DNA from: Limanda limanda
Taxonomy: Eukaryota > Chordata > Actinopteri > Pleuronectiformes > Pleuronectidae
Direction: 5' to 3'
NCBI RefSeq assembly: GCF_963576545.1
Contig: NC_083646.1
Location: 25,808,527 to 25,872,526, forward strand
DNA length: 64,000 bases
Both the position numbers and the translations under genes were made by a program. The notes under the pieces are model-generated. The model did no database searches, was not told where the DNA came from, and was given only the letters and a program-made list of their open reading frames with translations. Shown piece by piece: positions 11,616 to 23,415 of the stretch; position 1 is the first letter of the stretch, and each line of letters opens with the position of its first letter.

Positions 11616-11759
11616 TTGGCACAGCTAAGGACCAGAGTGCTCAGAACATTAATGCCATTAGTGAAATGTTTCAGAAGAGGCAGCCAAGCACAATGCATTA
11701 CACTAGCACTACATTACCACCAAGGGCTCTGCTTGTTTCTGGACTTATTCAGTCACAAG
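11616..11759 (+). other. exon-like block (acceptor, 144 bp open in two frames, donor)
   Basis: A long polypyrimidine acceptor (ctctgtttcccctccgcgctcag) is followed by 144 bases without stops in two frames and a good donor (cacaag|gtaata). The more protein-like frame needs one base from a previous exon and reads GTAKDQSAQNINAISEMFQK..., ending ...ALLVSGLIQSQ. The length is a multiple of three, so inclusion or skipping would keep the frame. I do not recognise the peptide and no partner exon is visible. Chance remains the most likely explanation. Confidence 0.18.
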
Positions 11760-12184
11760 GTAATACACAACCTGAGAGTCAACCGTGGAACTGACTGTGT
11801 GATAGAAAACACGCTCATAATTAATACATCACCAATGTTGTAGATATGGTGTAGATATATTTAACATGTAGATAAAACATTTACCAAAAGACACTTGTGA
11901 TTTTAGGTGAAACATTAGAGAGCTTGTACTTTCTTTCCTGTTAGGGAACAACACATTGTTACTGGCAGTGACAATAGTCAGCACAAAACAAGGCTTCAAA
12001 GTAAATGATCAAATACAACCAAAAAAATAGAATATAAAAAAAATGTTTTGCCAAGAAGATGATTCCAGAGAAAAGACCCTGGGGTCAACGGCACTAAAAT
12101 GTTCATGGGAACGTGAAGTTGCTCTTCTTTTTTCCTGTTGCTTGGGTAAAGCAGTGAAGTGAAGCTTTTGTCATGTGTAAAAGG
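11760..12184. other. noncoding AT-rich sequence
   Basis: No gene, repeat or regulatory feature is recognised. Short A-rich runs occur at 12010-12050. Confidence 0.5.
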
Positions 12185-12265
12185 ATCGATGGAGGGTGAC
12201 CAAAGATACTAGGAACAATCCTCTGTGGACCATGAATAACCAGAATTGTGACAAACCAGTTACTT
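12185..12265. repeat. decayed dispersed repeat ('cctctgtggaccatgaat' family)
   Basis: 'gagggtgaccaaagatact' plus 'caatcctctgtggaccatga' follows the fish repeat pattern 'gtcaccaaagtcattaggattcatcctctggggaccatgaatgtc'. It appears to be another part of the repeat also seen at 9681-9770 and 39430-39610. Confidence 0.5.
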
Positions 12266-13923
12266 TTTAGGAGGAAAACAGCATACGACTAAAAATATGA
12301 CCTTTTAGTCCCAATGAATGGACTTTGGGAGATGTCAGGCGGGATGTCATATTGTGGGTTGCTTGATTAGCCAATACGGTAATCTGGCCATATAACTTGC
12401 TCTATAATTATCAGATGGACTTGAATGACTTTGGCATCTCTTACACTGAAAACCCCTCAAGGGCCAGTGGAGCACATCTAGGCCAAGACTCCGCCTTCTG
12501 TTTGTCGTACACTACAAACAGCAATATTTATTGTGAGTGTAGTTCCAGAAGACATTTTTCAGCTGTGGGCAACCAAAGCCTGCTTAAAGTGATTGGTCAA
12601 ACTAGAAACAGAAACCAGAAGGCGTCTGTTCCCAACATCTTGTCCCTCGACTCCATGCTCTGATACTCACTTTCAGAATCTGTCCAGAGAGATTACTTTG
12701 CAACTGCTGATCCTCTTTCTCCTTTCACACACACAACTGCAGCTGCTTCTCTTGTATTGTATATATATTATTTAATGACATAGTTAAACGGTGTATGAAT
12801 GATTAATAAAAAACTTTATTGTGTTTATACAGGAAGTGTTAAGACATATTTCCCTGTCCTTCAGCATGAAGTGAGCTCACTGGCCAACAGATTGTAATAC
12901 CAAGCCTTTTACCAAACCTTTTAAAGCTACATTCAAACAGTCTTGTATGTGTACTGTTACTTCCTGAGTGATTTTTCTTTATGAGATGTAAGTCAGCATG
13001 AAAAGACTATTATACAAAAAGGTGGGAAAATGATGTTGCTGTATGTTATTGCTCAAGTGACGAACTAGCTGAGGCAGGGTTTGTTTCCCTCTTTCCACTG
13101 ATGCAGAACTTGCAGTGATGCCCTTCATCTGGCTTAAAAACATTGAACTCTACACATTGGTTAAGCCGTGTGTCCCAGAAGAAAAACAGGACCAATCTCC
13201 CTCACCACTGTGTGTTGTAATTAAGCCCACAGCTGGCAGTTCCCATTACGCCATCCGGGCGAGCAGGCGGACCTGGTCTGTGGCACTACAGGCCCTCCGC
13301 CTCACCTCTCCGCCCCGCAACCCTTTTTCCTCTCCTCAGCACCTGTACATTGTAAAGAAGCAGTGTGTCGGCCCAAACAGCCCTGCAGCTAGCAGACTGA
13401 TTTGCTTTGAGAGTGTTTGTTGTGAAACACTTTGGTGTAACACATCATCTCTCCGCCTCAGTGTACATTTTCACATTCTGCCTCACCGACTTTTTTTTAC
13501 CCTGGGCCAGGTGGGGGAAAATGTCCAGACGTGGTTTTGGGTTCAGTAAAATTCACACCAGCCCTTTTATATCTGACAGGAAACTACATGGAAATGTGGC
13601 ATAATGGAGAACAGGCAAGTGGTGGCGACAATTGCTGTGGGGGTGACAACAGAGAGGGGCTACGGAGCAACGAGAGAGGGTTTCATCACATCTGCCCCCA
13701 CCGGCCCCTCTTCCTCTCTCACTCACTCATTGTCCTCCTTCTCACTTCACAGGACAAAAACATTATGTCCAGGCAAGAATTTTAATGTTGTGCCGCTCTG
13801 AGTTTGCCCACACCACACTAAACGCAGGCCTGTCCCTGTAGGCAAAGCTCTCTCCTGGCCAAGATCAGCTGTCTGACCGCAGAGCGCTCCGCTGTAAACA
13901 CTAGCCAGATTACCACACAGACA
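12266..13923. other. noncoding sequence with a cleaner island at about 13190-13480
   Basis: 12397-12663 has an 88-codon plus frame of ordinary composition that I do not recognise. 13190-13480 is balanced and holds TAATTA (13218-13223) followed by an E-box CAGCTG (13230-13235), as in enhancer-like sequence. An acceptor-like 'cctttttcctctcctcag' near 13340 opens into an unrecognised frame. No gene can be supported. Confidence 0.45.
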
Positions 13924-13947
13924 ACACACACACACACACACACACAC
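13924..13947. repeat. (CA)n microsatellite
   Basis: Twelve perfect CA units, then 'ctcgtag' and a few more CA. Confidence 0.95.
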
Positions 13948-15461
13948 TCGTAGACACACACATCGCTGCAGGAATGATCACGCTGACAAACATACATGCA
14001 CTCACTGTCAACAAAACAATTTGCTTCCAGCTGCATACCATATTGATTTAGATTGAGGCAGTTAGACAGATTACAACTGGATCAAATAAAAAGAGAACAT
14101 TACCGTCCAAATCCATTTCAGCCTATGAGATGTCTTATGTAACATTCGGGAGAAAAAGAAAAAACGCAACTCCGGTAATGATGTGCACATGATTGGCAAT
14201 AGCTGGCTATTAAATTTCCCTTCCCCACCTCTCTGCCAAAACCAGTGCAGGTGCTGCAAACGCATGATTAGAGGTAAAACTGAAAACTATGACCAACCAA
14301 AACATACCGCAGCAGGGTCACTGCTGTTATTGTTCCATGTGGCGCTGTCAAGTATAAAAATGACCATGCATTTTGTTGGTCTGTCTCTCTTTGTTGATGT
14401 ATGTTTATGTAAGGGTTTCTGTCAAAACATGGGGAAAAAAGATAAATGTGGCTAATTAAAAGAACATTTCTTTGGTAGTTGCTGTAATAGATACCTCATT
14501 GTGGGGTCCAGGGGCCACGCTCCCCTTTAACCAATCACAACCACTGCTGGTATTGAATTTGACTCACGAAAAGTAGTTGATTTTTGAAAATCCTGCATCT
14601 TGCTCCCCAATGTCACCACACACAGAGACGTATGCGATCATATGTGCGCACGAGCCACATTAACAAATGATTGGTGTCAAATCAGATTTGTGCAAAGGTG
14701 AGACTGAGGTTCACACGGGGGAGTGAAAAGCTGAACCGATGGAAAGACTGAGTCCCGGTGAGTCATGGCTCTGAGACGAATTGGACCGCGGCGATGCAGC
14801 ATGAGCACACCTGCTGCACCTTCCTGCTGCCCGCAGAATGTCCTCTGCATGTGTGTGTGAGAGACTCCTGCTCTGCCGTGTCAAAATGCAACATGTTCCA
14901 GCTGACCGCAATTAAACAGTTAACTGGAAATACTTACCATTGATTTAGTTGTACATAAATTGGTCGAAATGTGTTCCAGGGAGGAGCGGCTTACCTCACC
15001 CTTCACCACCCAGAGCGGACCCTCATTTATCCAACTGTAAACCAATTAAGCCCCCCCTCCCTGTCACCTCCCCCTCCCCTTCTCGCCAATCCTCACCTGC
15101 GCTTTGTGTTTTAAGGCAACACTGCAAGATCATCTGGAAAAACAGCTCACACAAATCGTAGGCTTCACAATCAATCAGGGAGCAGGGCTGCGAGGCGCTA
15201 TAGGCTGAAATGAACACAGCCAAGCAGAGAGAGATTCAGAAAAGAAAGCACAATTTCATGTTTGTTTTTTTCCCTTCTTCCTTCTTTATTATTTGACTTT
15301 CTGTTAAAAATCATAAATCCTCTGGATGGGAGATAGACTGAGCCTCAGTGAGAGATTTATATCCCTTGCCTTTTTCTAATCCAATATCCCCTCCTCTCCA
15401 GCCATTCCCAAAATGGTTTGGCTGTGAGGACTCGGTGGAGGCTCTGCTGAGGGGGATCATG
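13948..15461. other. noncoding sequence with a cleaner island at about 14680-15230
   Basis: 13948-14680 is AT-rich with nothing recognised. 14680-15230 is GC-balanced, with 'ccaattaag' (about 15040) and pyrimidine-rich stretches at 15045-15085. It looks like a candidate regulatory block but has no repeat or coding signature. The frames in it are short. Confidence 0.4.
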
Positions 15462-15482
15462 CACACACACACACACGCACGC

Positions 15483-15523
<41 letters not shown>

Positions 15524-15533
15524 CATGTTCACA
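15462..15533. repeat. imperfect (CA)n microsatellite
   Basis: CA repeat interrupted by cgcacg and caaac, about 72 bases. The frames through it are artefacts. Confidence 0.97.
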
Positions 15534-16797
15534 CACCCTGAGTGACCAGAGCAACAAGAGGAATGTAGCGAGTTGCGCCACATCCCAGCTGGACTGACAG
15601 TGAGCGCTAGCGGTGTCCTCCTTTCCACCGAGGAGGATGAAAGGACATCAACTCATCTAAGACGTTGAAGGAACGCCTGGAATTAACAAAAGGGGAAGCT
15701 CTCCAACAGGGGCTTGCCTGGGAGACGACCTCGGTTCACTGCTAATGCAAAGAAGAAGAATACGGGGGGAAAAAGGAGAGCGAGAGAAGGGAGAACTTCA
15801 AATACACTCGCCACGCCACACCTGGGATCAATTATGATCAGCTAAATTAGAGAGTTACTAACAAAACCCTGGCCTGTAATAATTCATAATTATCAAACGA
15901 GCGGCGAGGAGGGAGCTCGTGGGGTTCACGCAGATTTTGAAAGGAGGGAGGAGAGGTGTACAAGTACATGCGGTGTCCTCAGGGCGGTGTCCCACCTTAG
16001 GCTGAGGCCTTGCTTTGCTAAAAGGGTCAAACGAATGTAATTGTGATTTAATCATACACTCATGTCTATTGTCAGTGAAACTATTTGCCTTGAGTAACAG
16101 CTGTGTGATGAGAAGCACATTATTGTAGAGCACTGACGTTAAGCCTCCTCCTCTGAAGCCCCTTTCAGGCGTCCAACTTTTAATATAAAACTGAGTTGTG
16201 AAATAAACAACGCAGCAGTCAACACAGACTCCACCACTGTATTTTCCCATGTTGTTTGTGTAGCTGCTAACGTTTGCTCTCTGATACAACACATTTGTAG
16301 GTTAATGATATCCATTACCCAGTGATTTGAAACAAATGAACCCAAGTTAATTTTGTCCAAGAACATATGTCCCTGCATGAACCAGGGAAATGTTTCCTTG
16401 GACAATTCTTTCGCATCACAAAAACACACATAAATGAGGATTACTCAATGAGGTGAGAATTTTGTCTTAGTAATCACTATAAAATGTGATGTTTTATCTT
16501 TGTCACCGGCCTTTATGGTTGTTGAAACAGCTCTTATCTTAACAAGGGATTTAGAGTGATAAATGCTCTCAACTCTCCTGGTCGTTTTTTATCCCAATCT
16601 TAAAGACAAAATCGTTGGAAATTCTGAATCTAATTGCTGCCATACACATACTAGAGAGCAGTAAGGCTAGGCGAGATACTATCAGTGTGAACTATGATGC
16701 CCTTATGATAAATCTCCTGCTTATCACCACCTGTTAGAGAATCACACTAGTTATAATCGGACATGGTCTCTCACCAATGGACACTTCTCGCACAGTG
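15534..16797. other. noncoding sequence, candidate regulatory block at about 15590-15970
   Basis: 15800-15900 carries dense homeodomain-type words ('ggatcaattatgatcagcta', 'gtaataattcataattatca') beside GC-rich sequence ('cgagcggcgaggaggg'). This mix is common in developmental enhancers. 16000-16797 is plain AT-rich DNA. Confidence 0.4.
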
Positions 16798-16854
16798 AGA
16801 AGAAGAAGGAAGAAGAGGAGGAGGAGGAGGAGGAGGAGAAGGAGGGGGAGGAGG
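16798..16854. repeat. (GGA)n purine tract
   Basis: A 57-base strand of only A and G, mostly GGA/GAA triplets (agaagaagga agaagaggag ...). Long purine-only tracts of this kind can form triplex DNA. The minus-strand Ser-rich frame is an artefact. Confidence 0.95.
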
Positions 16855-18399
16855 TGTACAAAATGAAACTAAACAATCCCTGTGCCAGAGAATATCCCAG
16901 AGAATACACTCTGCCCGAAGGAAAATAAATGGAATCTCCTGTTTGGGTTAGATCGCCGAGGAAAAATAAAGACAATTTGCAGAAACTGCTCAATATGCAT
17001 TGGGTTAACACTACAGCTAATTGGAGGAAAAATGTGAAACAAGAGCCAAAATGGACAAGGGTAATTGCTGTTCACTATTAGCTGGTATTTCACAGAGCTT
17101 TACTCAAATAACATCTTCTGAATGCAACAAAAGATTACTGTTTTTACATCCAATTTCTTATCAGCACAAACAAGGTAATGGAGTCATACATAGATTCCCA
17201 AAGCACAATATGTTCTATTATATATAATGTTAGGCATTCAAACTGAAATTAGGAACAAACTAATAAAACAGTCCTTGTCAAACTTCTGTGTATCAGAGGT
17301 ATGAGATTGTTAAATTCTCTCAGCTGCCGGTTCAGTTTCTGCAGTTGTCTCTAATGTTGCTCTGACATGATACTTTTTAATAGACACAATGTTTGTATTG
17401 CTTTTCAGCTCTGCTGTGATGACATGAAAGTTCCCAAATATCACTTATGTAGCACAGTTTGCATGAGGATAATTAAAACCAAACCTGCTGGAGTTTTCTC
17501 CATGTCTGACCTCAACTGCAAAGGGCAGGTTTTAAGAACATAGAGTGGATATGTTTCCAGTAGGGTATTTTTTATTGACTGTGATTTCAACAGATATACC
17601 TACTGTAACTGGCTGAAAACTTAGAAATCATAGCTTCACAACTTTTTTTATTTTCTTAGCCTTGAACAAGTCAACATCAGCATGTCCTGCTAACTGGCTC
17701 ACATACAGTACATCAGTTCCTGGGATAAGTGCTTGTTGCATGTCATGCATCATTCATTTAGCTTTCACCATAATTATGAGTCGATCACTGGGCAAAAATG
17801 TTCATATTAGTCTCAGATTTGTGACTGAGGCTTTTTTGACACCAGCAGTATCTCTCACTTAGTGAAAAGAACTGCACATAACAACAAACTTGGCAGAGTG
17901 GATACCAATGTGCCCGCGCTTACAGGTATATAAAATAGAAGCCAATTTCAACATTAAATCCATCAATTCAGCTCATTTTATAGATAGATTAAAGATACTC
18001 TCATACACTGTTTGACTGTATCAATTGTTTTAGGCTGTTTACTTTGTGTGATTACAAGGATTAGCACCAGGCTAACCACCTTCGAATAATGCGGGAACAC
18101 TCCAAAGTGAGTCTAAGGGTTTTTCTTTTTATTCTGCCGATATTGTTTGAACAGTCTTTTAGCCCAATATATAGTGATGCATGTATAGTCATCATATGCA
18201 AAAAAGAATTCTCCATTTAAGTCAACTGGAAAAATTTAGAGACAAAACAGCTCATACGAAAATTAGCAAGAGTATCTGACAAATCTTATTTGTTATCATT
18301 TCAACCATGAAATGAGAACCTTGTTTTTGTAAAGTTGTGCCTGAAGTTAAGGATCCAACATCTCTAAATTTGCCATAAAACCCCTTCACAAATTCTATC
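16855..18399. other. noncoding AT-rich sequence
   Basis: No recognised gene, repeat family or motif cluster. Reading frames are under 70 codons and low in complexity. Confidence 0.55.
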
Positions 18400-18780
18400 A
18401 CCATTAAGGCTTGACACACACCATTCAATCAGGGCCCTTACTGGAGTCACATCAGCCCCCCCACCGGGGCTCCACAGACTCCAACTTAAGAGCCATTGCT
18501 GTCAAATATACTACACACCATTTTCTAATGTACTGATTAGGTTCAATCAGCCTTATTATTACACATTCCTTCATTGAACCCTGCACGGTGAGCATGTGGT
18601 CAGCCCTGTGAAAGATAGCTTCTAACTGAGAGAGTTAAATTATGCAAAGAGGGTCAGGTTGCTCAAACAGTTCGCCTGCAGGGCTGCCAGGGTGAGGTCC
18701 GACCGCGGTGGACCCGGTTAGCAGGAGGCCCAATCTGTCTCCTGAAAACCTCCAGTGCTAGTATGCATCTCATTAAGTGA
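18400..18780. other. candidate regulatory block
   Basis: Balanced composition bounded by AT-rich DNA, with 'tgacacacaccattcaatca', 'gtactgattaggttcaatca', 'gttaaattatgcaaag' (octamer/POU-like ATGCAAAG) and a GC-rich segment near 18690-18720. No repeat signature. Conservation is not testable here. Confidence 0.35.
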
Positions 18781-20660
18781 ACAGCTTGCCGTCAGCACGG
18801 AGACAGGAAGTCAGACTGTTGTGTCATGATGAATGCTCTCGTAAGCACCACATGTCATGGATGGAGGTTAAACTGAGGTATTCAGGGGAGAAGAGAAGGG
18901 GGGGGGGGCTGCATTGTGTTGTTGGAATATTCCAATTTAAATTCTCTTGTTTTTCACACAACTTACCCATATATCTGTTGAGCCAATGACTTAAAGGCAT
19001 TCGTTTTATAATAGTATCAAAAAACGTCTTGAAATATGTCATATATATATATATTATATTTTTTTTATTTCCTGTTCATTTTGGATCTCAAACATCTCAC
19101 ACTCCTCGATTACCATTGCCGTAATATTGGGTTTTGTAATTTACTTGCTGTTTTTTATATAATGAATCCAAGCATGAACTTTTTGAAACTGAAACTATAT
19201 GATGTGCAACCTATATACCCAGATTATTCTCACTTATCACAGTGTCAAAGCTGTCCACATGCTTTGAACTGTTCGTGTGAGTACATTACCTTAACTTTGA
19301 AATGTTCTTATTTAAAGTTAAAATAGTTTTACCTATACAGTAGAGTTATATAGTACTTCATATTCAGGGTATACAATGATCAGCTGATTGGTGTCAAGGA
19401 GAGACTACCATTATCATTTCAAAGCCAAAAAGCTGATTTGTGATCGGCTTACCCCAAACTAACTAGCCTCAAAACCTTTTCTCTAGGGTTTTATTCGGGG
19501 TTGAGGCCCAACACACTTGCCTGTCACACTGATACATTTCCTATTGCATTAATTTGCAAACAATACCCCGAGCATTTCATATATAACCATTTTCTGCGGT
19601 AATTTGATTGTTCAGATGCTTGCCTGGGTCCACCATGTCAAAGGTTTTTGCCCAAGAGTGCAATACTCACTATGTCAGCAAAGAAAATAAACCTCATAAA
19701 AGCTGGGGCCTGTGCCAACAAGTACCCAGATGGTTCATTTAAGAACCATGAAAACTGCATTATATGTTCCTTATTGTACATGTTTCATATAACTGCTAGG
19801 GTTACCCCTGTAATTCTCTGCATGCATGTGCACACAGTCACATACACTCACGCAACCGCAACACTCCTCCCAATACACACACACACTCACAAGTATTTTT
19901 CAACTTCATCCAAGAACTTTGCCTGTGTTTGCACATATATTAGAATAGTATGATGTTTGTTCACATTAAAATTCATGGCCAGGTACCTTCCATATGGTCA
20001 GCTCCTAGAAAAAAAGGAGTAAAATACCACAAAGAACAGATGTGAATTAAATAAAACAACACCATTGTAATTCAGGTTATTTAAGTGAGTCTAAAGTGAG
20101 TCTACTCTAATCTGTAGATTAATGTGTAATGAATTGGGTTTGGTGTTTATTTCCTAATCTCTTCTAAGACTTTGTTTCTGATTCCCATACAATTGATAAC
20201 AAATAGTTTTCTTTTTTCTACATTTTGTCTGATGCAGACTGAGAACATTTTTTTTCATATATTCTGTGTAGCATGTATTTTGATAATTCTGTCATGCAAA
20301 AGAAAAAGCGAGCATATTGAACTTTTTTAAAATACATTTTAACATTAACAAGACACAATTTAGCCATCAAACTGAAATTAATTTAAAGGGAAAATGTTAA
20401 TATTGCATCTGAAAAATCACCTCATGCTGATCAAAGAGATATTTTGGGAAAATGTCTCTTTTTAAATATGAAAACTTGATTTTTAGCCTGTCAGCCTCGC
20501 ACAAATACGGGTGCTCCCTTTCAGTAGTTTATATGAACCCAGTTGCCTGTCGCCTCGAACTTTCAGTTCACACAGTCCAGGTGTTGACATATTTCCTCTC
20601 CTCCGTCCACCTATGCTTGAATTTATACTGGAAAACACAATGAAAATAGCTATTTGAGGT
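18781..20660. other. noncoding sequence with short low-complexity runs
   Basis: Holds an 11-G run at 18898-18908, an AT dinucleotide run at 19040-19056, and CA words near 19850-19890. 20100-20460 is very AT-rich. No gene or recognised repeat. Confidence 0.55.
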
Positions 20661-21250
20661 AATTATTTAACACAGTGAATGTGGAACGAGGGGAAGCGAA
20701 CATCCCAGTAAATTCCACGATGACAGGGCACTCCCAAAGTGACAGCCCCTCCCTCTTTCACCATCCCAAAACCAACCCCCAGCTTGGCTCCTCCGGCATC
20801 ATTCCCGACCCCTGCCAGTCTCTGGGAAACTCCCAGCGTGCTCTCTGTTCTACCAGGAACCGCAGGAAATGAGTCTTGGAGAGCGCTGAAGTTTAATAAA
20901 AAATAAATGAATGGGGTGTCCCAGGGACAGAGTGAATGAAGAGTGGGAAAGCAAGAGAGGGAGAGAGAGGCCGGTGCCCTGAAGTGGGGGACGGGCAGGA
21001 GAGGAGACAAGGAGGAAAAACAAGGTATATAAAATTTGTACCCATTACTGCGTGTGTTTCTGCACAGCGATGAATCAGGGAAACCAAAACCAGCTGCGAC
21101 GAGGGGCTCTCGTGAAACAAGAATGGCAACGTGGATCAGCTAGAGGATCATTTAAACTATCTTACGCTCTCTTTACCCTAGCTTCCAACGACCAGTGGGC
21201 ACGGAGCCTACATACACACACAAACATACCCAGACACAATTTGCTCATGC
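20661..21250. other. candidate regulatory block with a small unrecognised ORF
   Basis: 20661-20880 is GC-balanced and free of repeats. On the plus strand ATG at 20720 (A at -3) opens 50 codons to TGA at 20872 (MTGHSQSDSPSLFHHPKTNP... STRNRRK), followed by AATAAA at about 20895-20905. The minus strand is open too, which argues for non-coding constraint or chance. Not recognised. Confidence 0.3.
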
Positions 21251-21308
21251 ATGTGTGTGTGTGTGTCTGTCTGTGTCTGTCTGTGTATGTGTATGTGTGT
21301 GTGCGTGT

Positions 21309-21343
<35 letters not shown>
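21251..21343. repeat. imperfect (TG)n microsatellite
   Basis: A TG array with interspersed TGTC, TATG and GAG variants. It ends in a perfect run of about 14 TG units. Confidence 0.97.
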
Positions 21344-21348
<5 letters not shown>

Positions 21349-22140
21349 ATAGCCACATAGATCCCTTTCTTCCCTATCCTGACACAATTACTCTCATGCA
21401 CTGAATGGAGGGACAAACATTCCAGACATGCCACATGTCGGGGCTGCTGGCCAATCATTAAACTGTGGAAGAGAAACTGCAGGATACCCTCTTTTTCTCC
21501 CATGTCTTCTCTAATTACCCTTATACCTTTAATTGATGTTAAACATGAAACAGGTATTAACTTAAAGGGAAGGAGGAGAATGGAAATCTGCTGGGCTAGT
21601 GGAAGTAAGTGGATGCACTTTATGCTTTGACTGGGATATGTGATAACTCTATAAATTAGAGGAGGGTATTATCTCCCGTTGGCAGCTGACTGCTCCCTGG
21701 ATTACAGCTCACCCCTGAACCTCCAAACCAAAAGGGAAAAAAAAATTCCAAGAAGAGGCAAATAAAGAGGAGAAGACATAAACAGCCACAAGAAAAGAAA
21801 AGTTTATTTAACAAATCCAAGTCTGGAGCTAGCGGGTTGATTCGGAAAATGCCGGTTTGTTGTGGATATCTCCTCACAGCTCGCATGCCCTCAGGGCCCC
21901 GGCACCCCTTTGAAAGCGTGGCCGTCTAAGTGCCTGAAGTGTAACACCAAGCAGCCTATTGAGCGGCAGGTGATGTGCAGAACAAAGGGAGGATTCAGCA
22001 CCTCAGTGACACAGTGGGAAAGAGATGAGTGATTATTAGCCCCACCGAGGGCCTCGACAGACCATTTAAAGGCAGCTTCCTTTGATTGTGACAGTGTAAT
22101 TGTTTCACAGATACAATCACGTTGAGCGCTTACCTGGGGC
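21344..22140. other. candidate regulatory block
   Basis: 21560-22140 is clean mixed sequence: 'ataaattagaggagggtatt', 'cagctgactgctccctggat', 'gtgattattagccccacc', 'gaccatttaaaggcag'. It ends in a paired SOX-like motif at 22084-22118. There is no coding or repeat signature. This is one of the better candidates for a conserved noncoding element. Confidence 0.4.
22084..22118. promoter_or_regulatory. inverted SOX-like pair around a homeodomain core
   Basis: GATTGT (22084-22089) and its reverse complement ACAATC (22113-22118) flank GTAATTGTTT. The flanking bases GACAGTG and CACAGAT are also partly complementary. ATTGT/ACAAT is the SOX core, and inverted pairs are typical of SOX dimer sites. Binding is inferred only. 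Confidence 0.3.
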
Positions 22141-23337
22141 AGGGGGAAACTGGACTTTCATTAAAGTGCGGGATTGTCTCCAGGCTGCTCTGTAATTGTG
22201 CCTCTTGTCTTGTTTTGTGAGTGTGTGGGGGGGACTCGACTGGAGGCCATTTAGAATCTAACACAGCCTCAGATTCCACACATTGAGTGTTGAGGATGTA
22301 ATAAAATAACTTTGTTATCACACTATATATTTCACAGATTTTTAGTAACTGAGGAAAAACATCTCTCGTATATGTGGTAACCTTAACTTGTTTGGCACAG
22401 TGACAGGACGTGAGAATAAATCAAACTCAAGTAGGGTAAACGAAGCTAAATAAACGCTGCATCAGGGTGGGAAGTCTTCTCACCTAATCCGTCTCCTCAA
22501 AAAAAAGCGATGTAGCCCCTGTGTTTGTTTTTGATTCAGCAGGCTGAGATGACACAGTCTGTTGGGTGCTCTATTGGCCATGTGGTCTGGGTCCATTGAG
22601 CGTGGCTGTGTGTCCAAGGGTCGAGCTGATTAGATAATAAACCACAGAGGACTGAGATAGAGGACAGGACTGTCTGGAAGGCCTTGCTGCCAGAGAGGCC
22701 TGTTTTTTGGGCTTTTCTTGCTGCATCATCGCTCAGGATGTGGAAAGCCAGCACTGCACTAACATGTTTTAAATAGCTGTTAAAGTGTTGACATCCAGCG
22801 TGTGTTGTCTACTCAGCCATATTTGAATATGTTTTATCAAGACTGGAATGAACCACTTTAAGGTATTTGTCTGCTTCGTAAACACAGGATGTTTACCCGT
22901 TGGTTTAAAACATTACAAGAGTTAAAAACTGGCCACAGATTGCAGATTTTGCAATTTGATAAGTAAAACAATCAAATCACTAGTGCTTTGATATTTTTGT
23001 TGATGTTTGATTTGAGACGATTAGTTCTGGGGTAATAACAGAACCGCATGCGTGCTGCCAACCATAATTTGTCAAGAAGGAATACACAAATACACAGCTG
23101 AGAGCCAAACACAAGAGCTCTCCCATGGCTGTTTATTCCCCTATGTCGAAATGTGGTGTGAAGTATTTTTCATTAAAGAAAAATAAATTAACTTTATTAT
23201 TGTTTAAATCAGTCACGCTTCCCCCAGCGCATGTAACATAATCCTGTTGCCCTTCCTCTTGGTTTTGTGTTCGGCATTCAATTTAAGCGATGTGTTTTTG
23301 TTGTCAGATGACAAATGTATGCTAACTAGGAGCTTGA

Positions 23338-23338
<1 letters not shown>
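22141..23338. other. noncoding sequence, no gene recognised
   Basis: Mixed and AT-rich DNA. Around 22540-22740 there is a cleaner block ('ttgattcagcaggctgagat'). No repeat family or coding signal. Confidence 0.5.

Positions 23339-23412
<74 letters not shown>
23339..23412. repeat. perfect (TG)37 microsatellite
   Basis: 37 uninterrupted TG units, ending at cgtacgta. The overlapping Val/Cys and His/Thr frames are artefacts. Confidence 0.98.

Positions 23413-23415
<3 letters not shown>

Noticed and set aside
13115..13549. 144-codon plus frame
   Set aside because: No recognisable domain or codon pattern. It covers a clean island with homeodomain and E-box words, so regulatory sequence is the better reading.
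15858..16292. 144-codon minus frame
   Set aside because: No domain, start context or splice support; composition follows the local base content.
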